Source: Aliivibrio sp. S4MY1
GTDB lineage: Bacteria; Pseudomonadota; Gammaproteobacteria; Enterobacterales; Vibrionaceae
Length of the DNA stretch: 64,000 nucleotides
Assembly: GCF_028765545.1 (NCBI RefSeq)
Contig: NZ_JARACP010000003.1
Span: 81,468-145,467, forward strand
Direction of reading: 5' to 3'
How positions within the stretch are numbered: position 1 is the stretch's first letter; every line of letters starts with the position of its first letter. Made by a program: the position numbers and the translations under genes. Under the pieces are notes generated by a model. That model did no database searches, was not told where the DNA came from, and worked only from the letters and a program-made list of their open reading frames with translations. Positions 63,356-64,000 of this stretch are shown piece after piece.

Positions 63356-64000
63356 ATGACACATTGGATTGCAGGAGATTGGGTTTCAGGACAAGGTAAA
63401 ACCATACAATCAGTAAGCCCATACAACAGTGAAGTGGTATGGGAAGGAGATAGCGCAACCAAAGAGCAGGTTGAGTTAGCAGTTAGTGCGGCACGTCATG
63501 CCTTTATTGAGTGGAAAAAACAGCCTTTTGAAGCGCGCCAAGCGGTTATCGAGCGTTTTGCTGAATTGGTAAAAGAGAACGCTGAACTGATAGCAGAAGT
63601 TATCGCGAAAGAAACGGGTAAGCCATTTTGGGAAACCAAAACTGAAGCGGGCGCCATGGTTGGTAAGATCGCAATTTCTATTCGTGCTTATCATGAAAGA
63701 ACGCCTTATAAAGAGCGTGAAGCGGCGGGAAATAAAATAGTGCTAAGACATCGTCCATTAGGTGTTATGGCTGTCTTTGGCCCGTACAACTTCCCTGGGC
63801 ACCTTCCTAATGGTCATATTGTTCCTGCATTGCTTGCTGGTAACACTGTTGTGCTAAAACCATCAGAGCAGATGCCATGGACCAGTGAAGTGATCATGAA
63901 ACTATGGCAACAAGCAGGTTTGCCAAATGGTGTGATTAATCTAGTACAAGGTGCTCGTGCAACAGGTGAAGCGCTAGCGGGAGCTAAAGGTATTGATGGC
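63356..64000 (+). CDS. astD: Succinylglutamic semialdehyde dehydrogenase (5' part, runs off window)
   Basis: AstD oxidises N-succinylglutamate semialdehyde with NAD in arginine breakdown. The first 215 codons are in the window, open to the last base. The aldehyde dehydrogenase fold is clear: [74 protein letters not shown] (cofactor-binding Asn and Lys). About 270 residues, including the catalytic Cys, lie beyond the window. AAAGGA precedes the ATG. Confidence 0.96.
   Translation, partial: MTHWIAGDWVSGQGKTIQSVSPYNSEVVWEGDSATKEQVELAVSAARHAFIEWKKQPFEARQAVIERFAELVKENAELIAEVIAKETGKPFWETKTEAGAMVGKIAISIRAYHERTPYKEREAAGNKIVLRHRPLGVMAVFGPYNFPGHLPNGHIVPALLAGNTVVLKPSEQMPWTSEVIMKLWQQAGLPNGVINLVQGARATGEALAGAKGIDG

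Overview
The window looks like a stretch of the main chromosome of a Vibrionaceae gamma-proteobacterium, most likely Aliivibrio (A. fischeri-like). Reasons: low G+C; an E. coli-type gene order through efp-frd-epmA-psd-rsgA-orn-tRNA-queG-tsaE-amiB-mutL-miaA-hfq-hflXKC-yjeT-purA-nsrR-rnr-rlmB-rpsF/priB/rpsR/rplI and mrcA-pilMNOPQ-aroKB-damX-dam-rpe-gph-trpS; and Vibrio markers, namely motX next to purA, an ArgH-GNAT fusion (argHA), and a peroxiredoxin-glutaredoxin hybrid divergent from oxyR. No phage, insertion sequence, integron or CRISPR array was seen. The species call is inference from protein similarity and synteny recalled from memory.

Layout. 1-5.4 kb: 3' part of efp, then frdDCBA on the minus strand with an FNR-type promoter, then epmA, whose product modifies EF-P. 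5.4-9.8 kb: a chemoreceptor gene sits where E. coli has mscM, followed by psd and rsgA (minus) and orn (plus). 9.9-10.8 kb: seven alternating Gly(GCC)/initiator Met tRNA genes built from a 269-bp tandem repeat. 10.8-11.4 kb: a non-coding AT-rich gap with DnaA boxes, at the position where E. coli carries datA. 11.4-23.4 kb: queG, then tsaE-amiB-mutL-miaA-hfq-hflX-hflK-hflC, yjeT and purA. 23.6-29.5 kb: motX with a sigma-28-like promoter, hmp and nsrR divergent around an NsrR operator, rnr-rlmB. 29.7-31.2 kb: rpsF-priB-rpsR-rplI. 31.3-32.4 kb: metF behind seven tandem MetJ boxes.

32.5-41.9 kb: ppc and argE (minus) divergent from argC-argB-argG, then argHA with its own promoter region; paired ARG-box candidates lie before argC and before argH. 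42.2-46.0 kb: a small zinc-ribbon membrane protein, a dihydrolipoyl-dehydrogenase-like flavoprotein, a peroxiredoxin-glutaredoxin hybrid and oxyR, with a well-matched OxyR site between the last two. 46.0-58.9 kb: mrcA (minus) and the plus-strand pilMNOPQ-aroK-aroB-damX-dam-rpe-gph series. 59.0-64.0 kb: trpS, pabA, argD (probably also serving as astC), astA and the 5' part of astD.

Most genes are housekeeping. The best non-coding signals are the met-box array, the DnaA-box cluster, the tRNA tandem array, and the FNR, NsrR, OxyR and sigma-28 sites, each placed where it would control the adjacent gene. I did not find a convincing undescribed system. The least-explained items are the Cys-tailed flavoprotein beside the Prx-Grx hybrid and the stable hairpins in the trpS and astA leaders.
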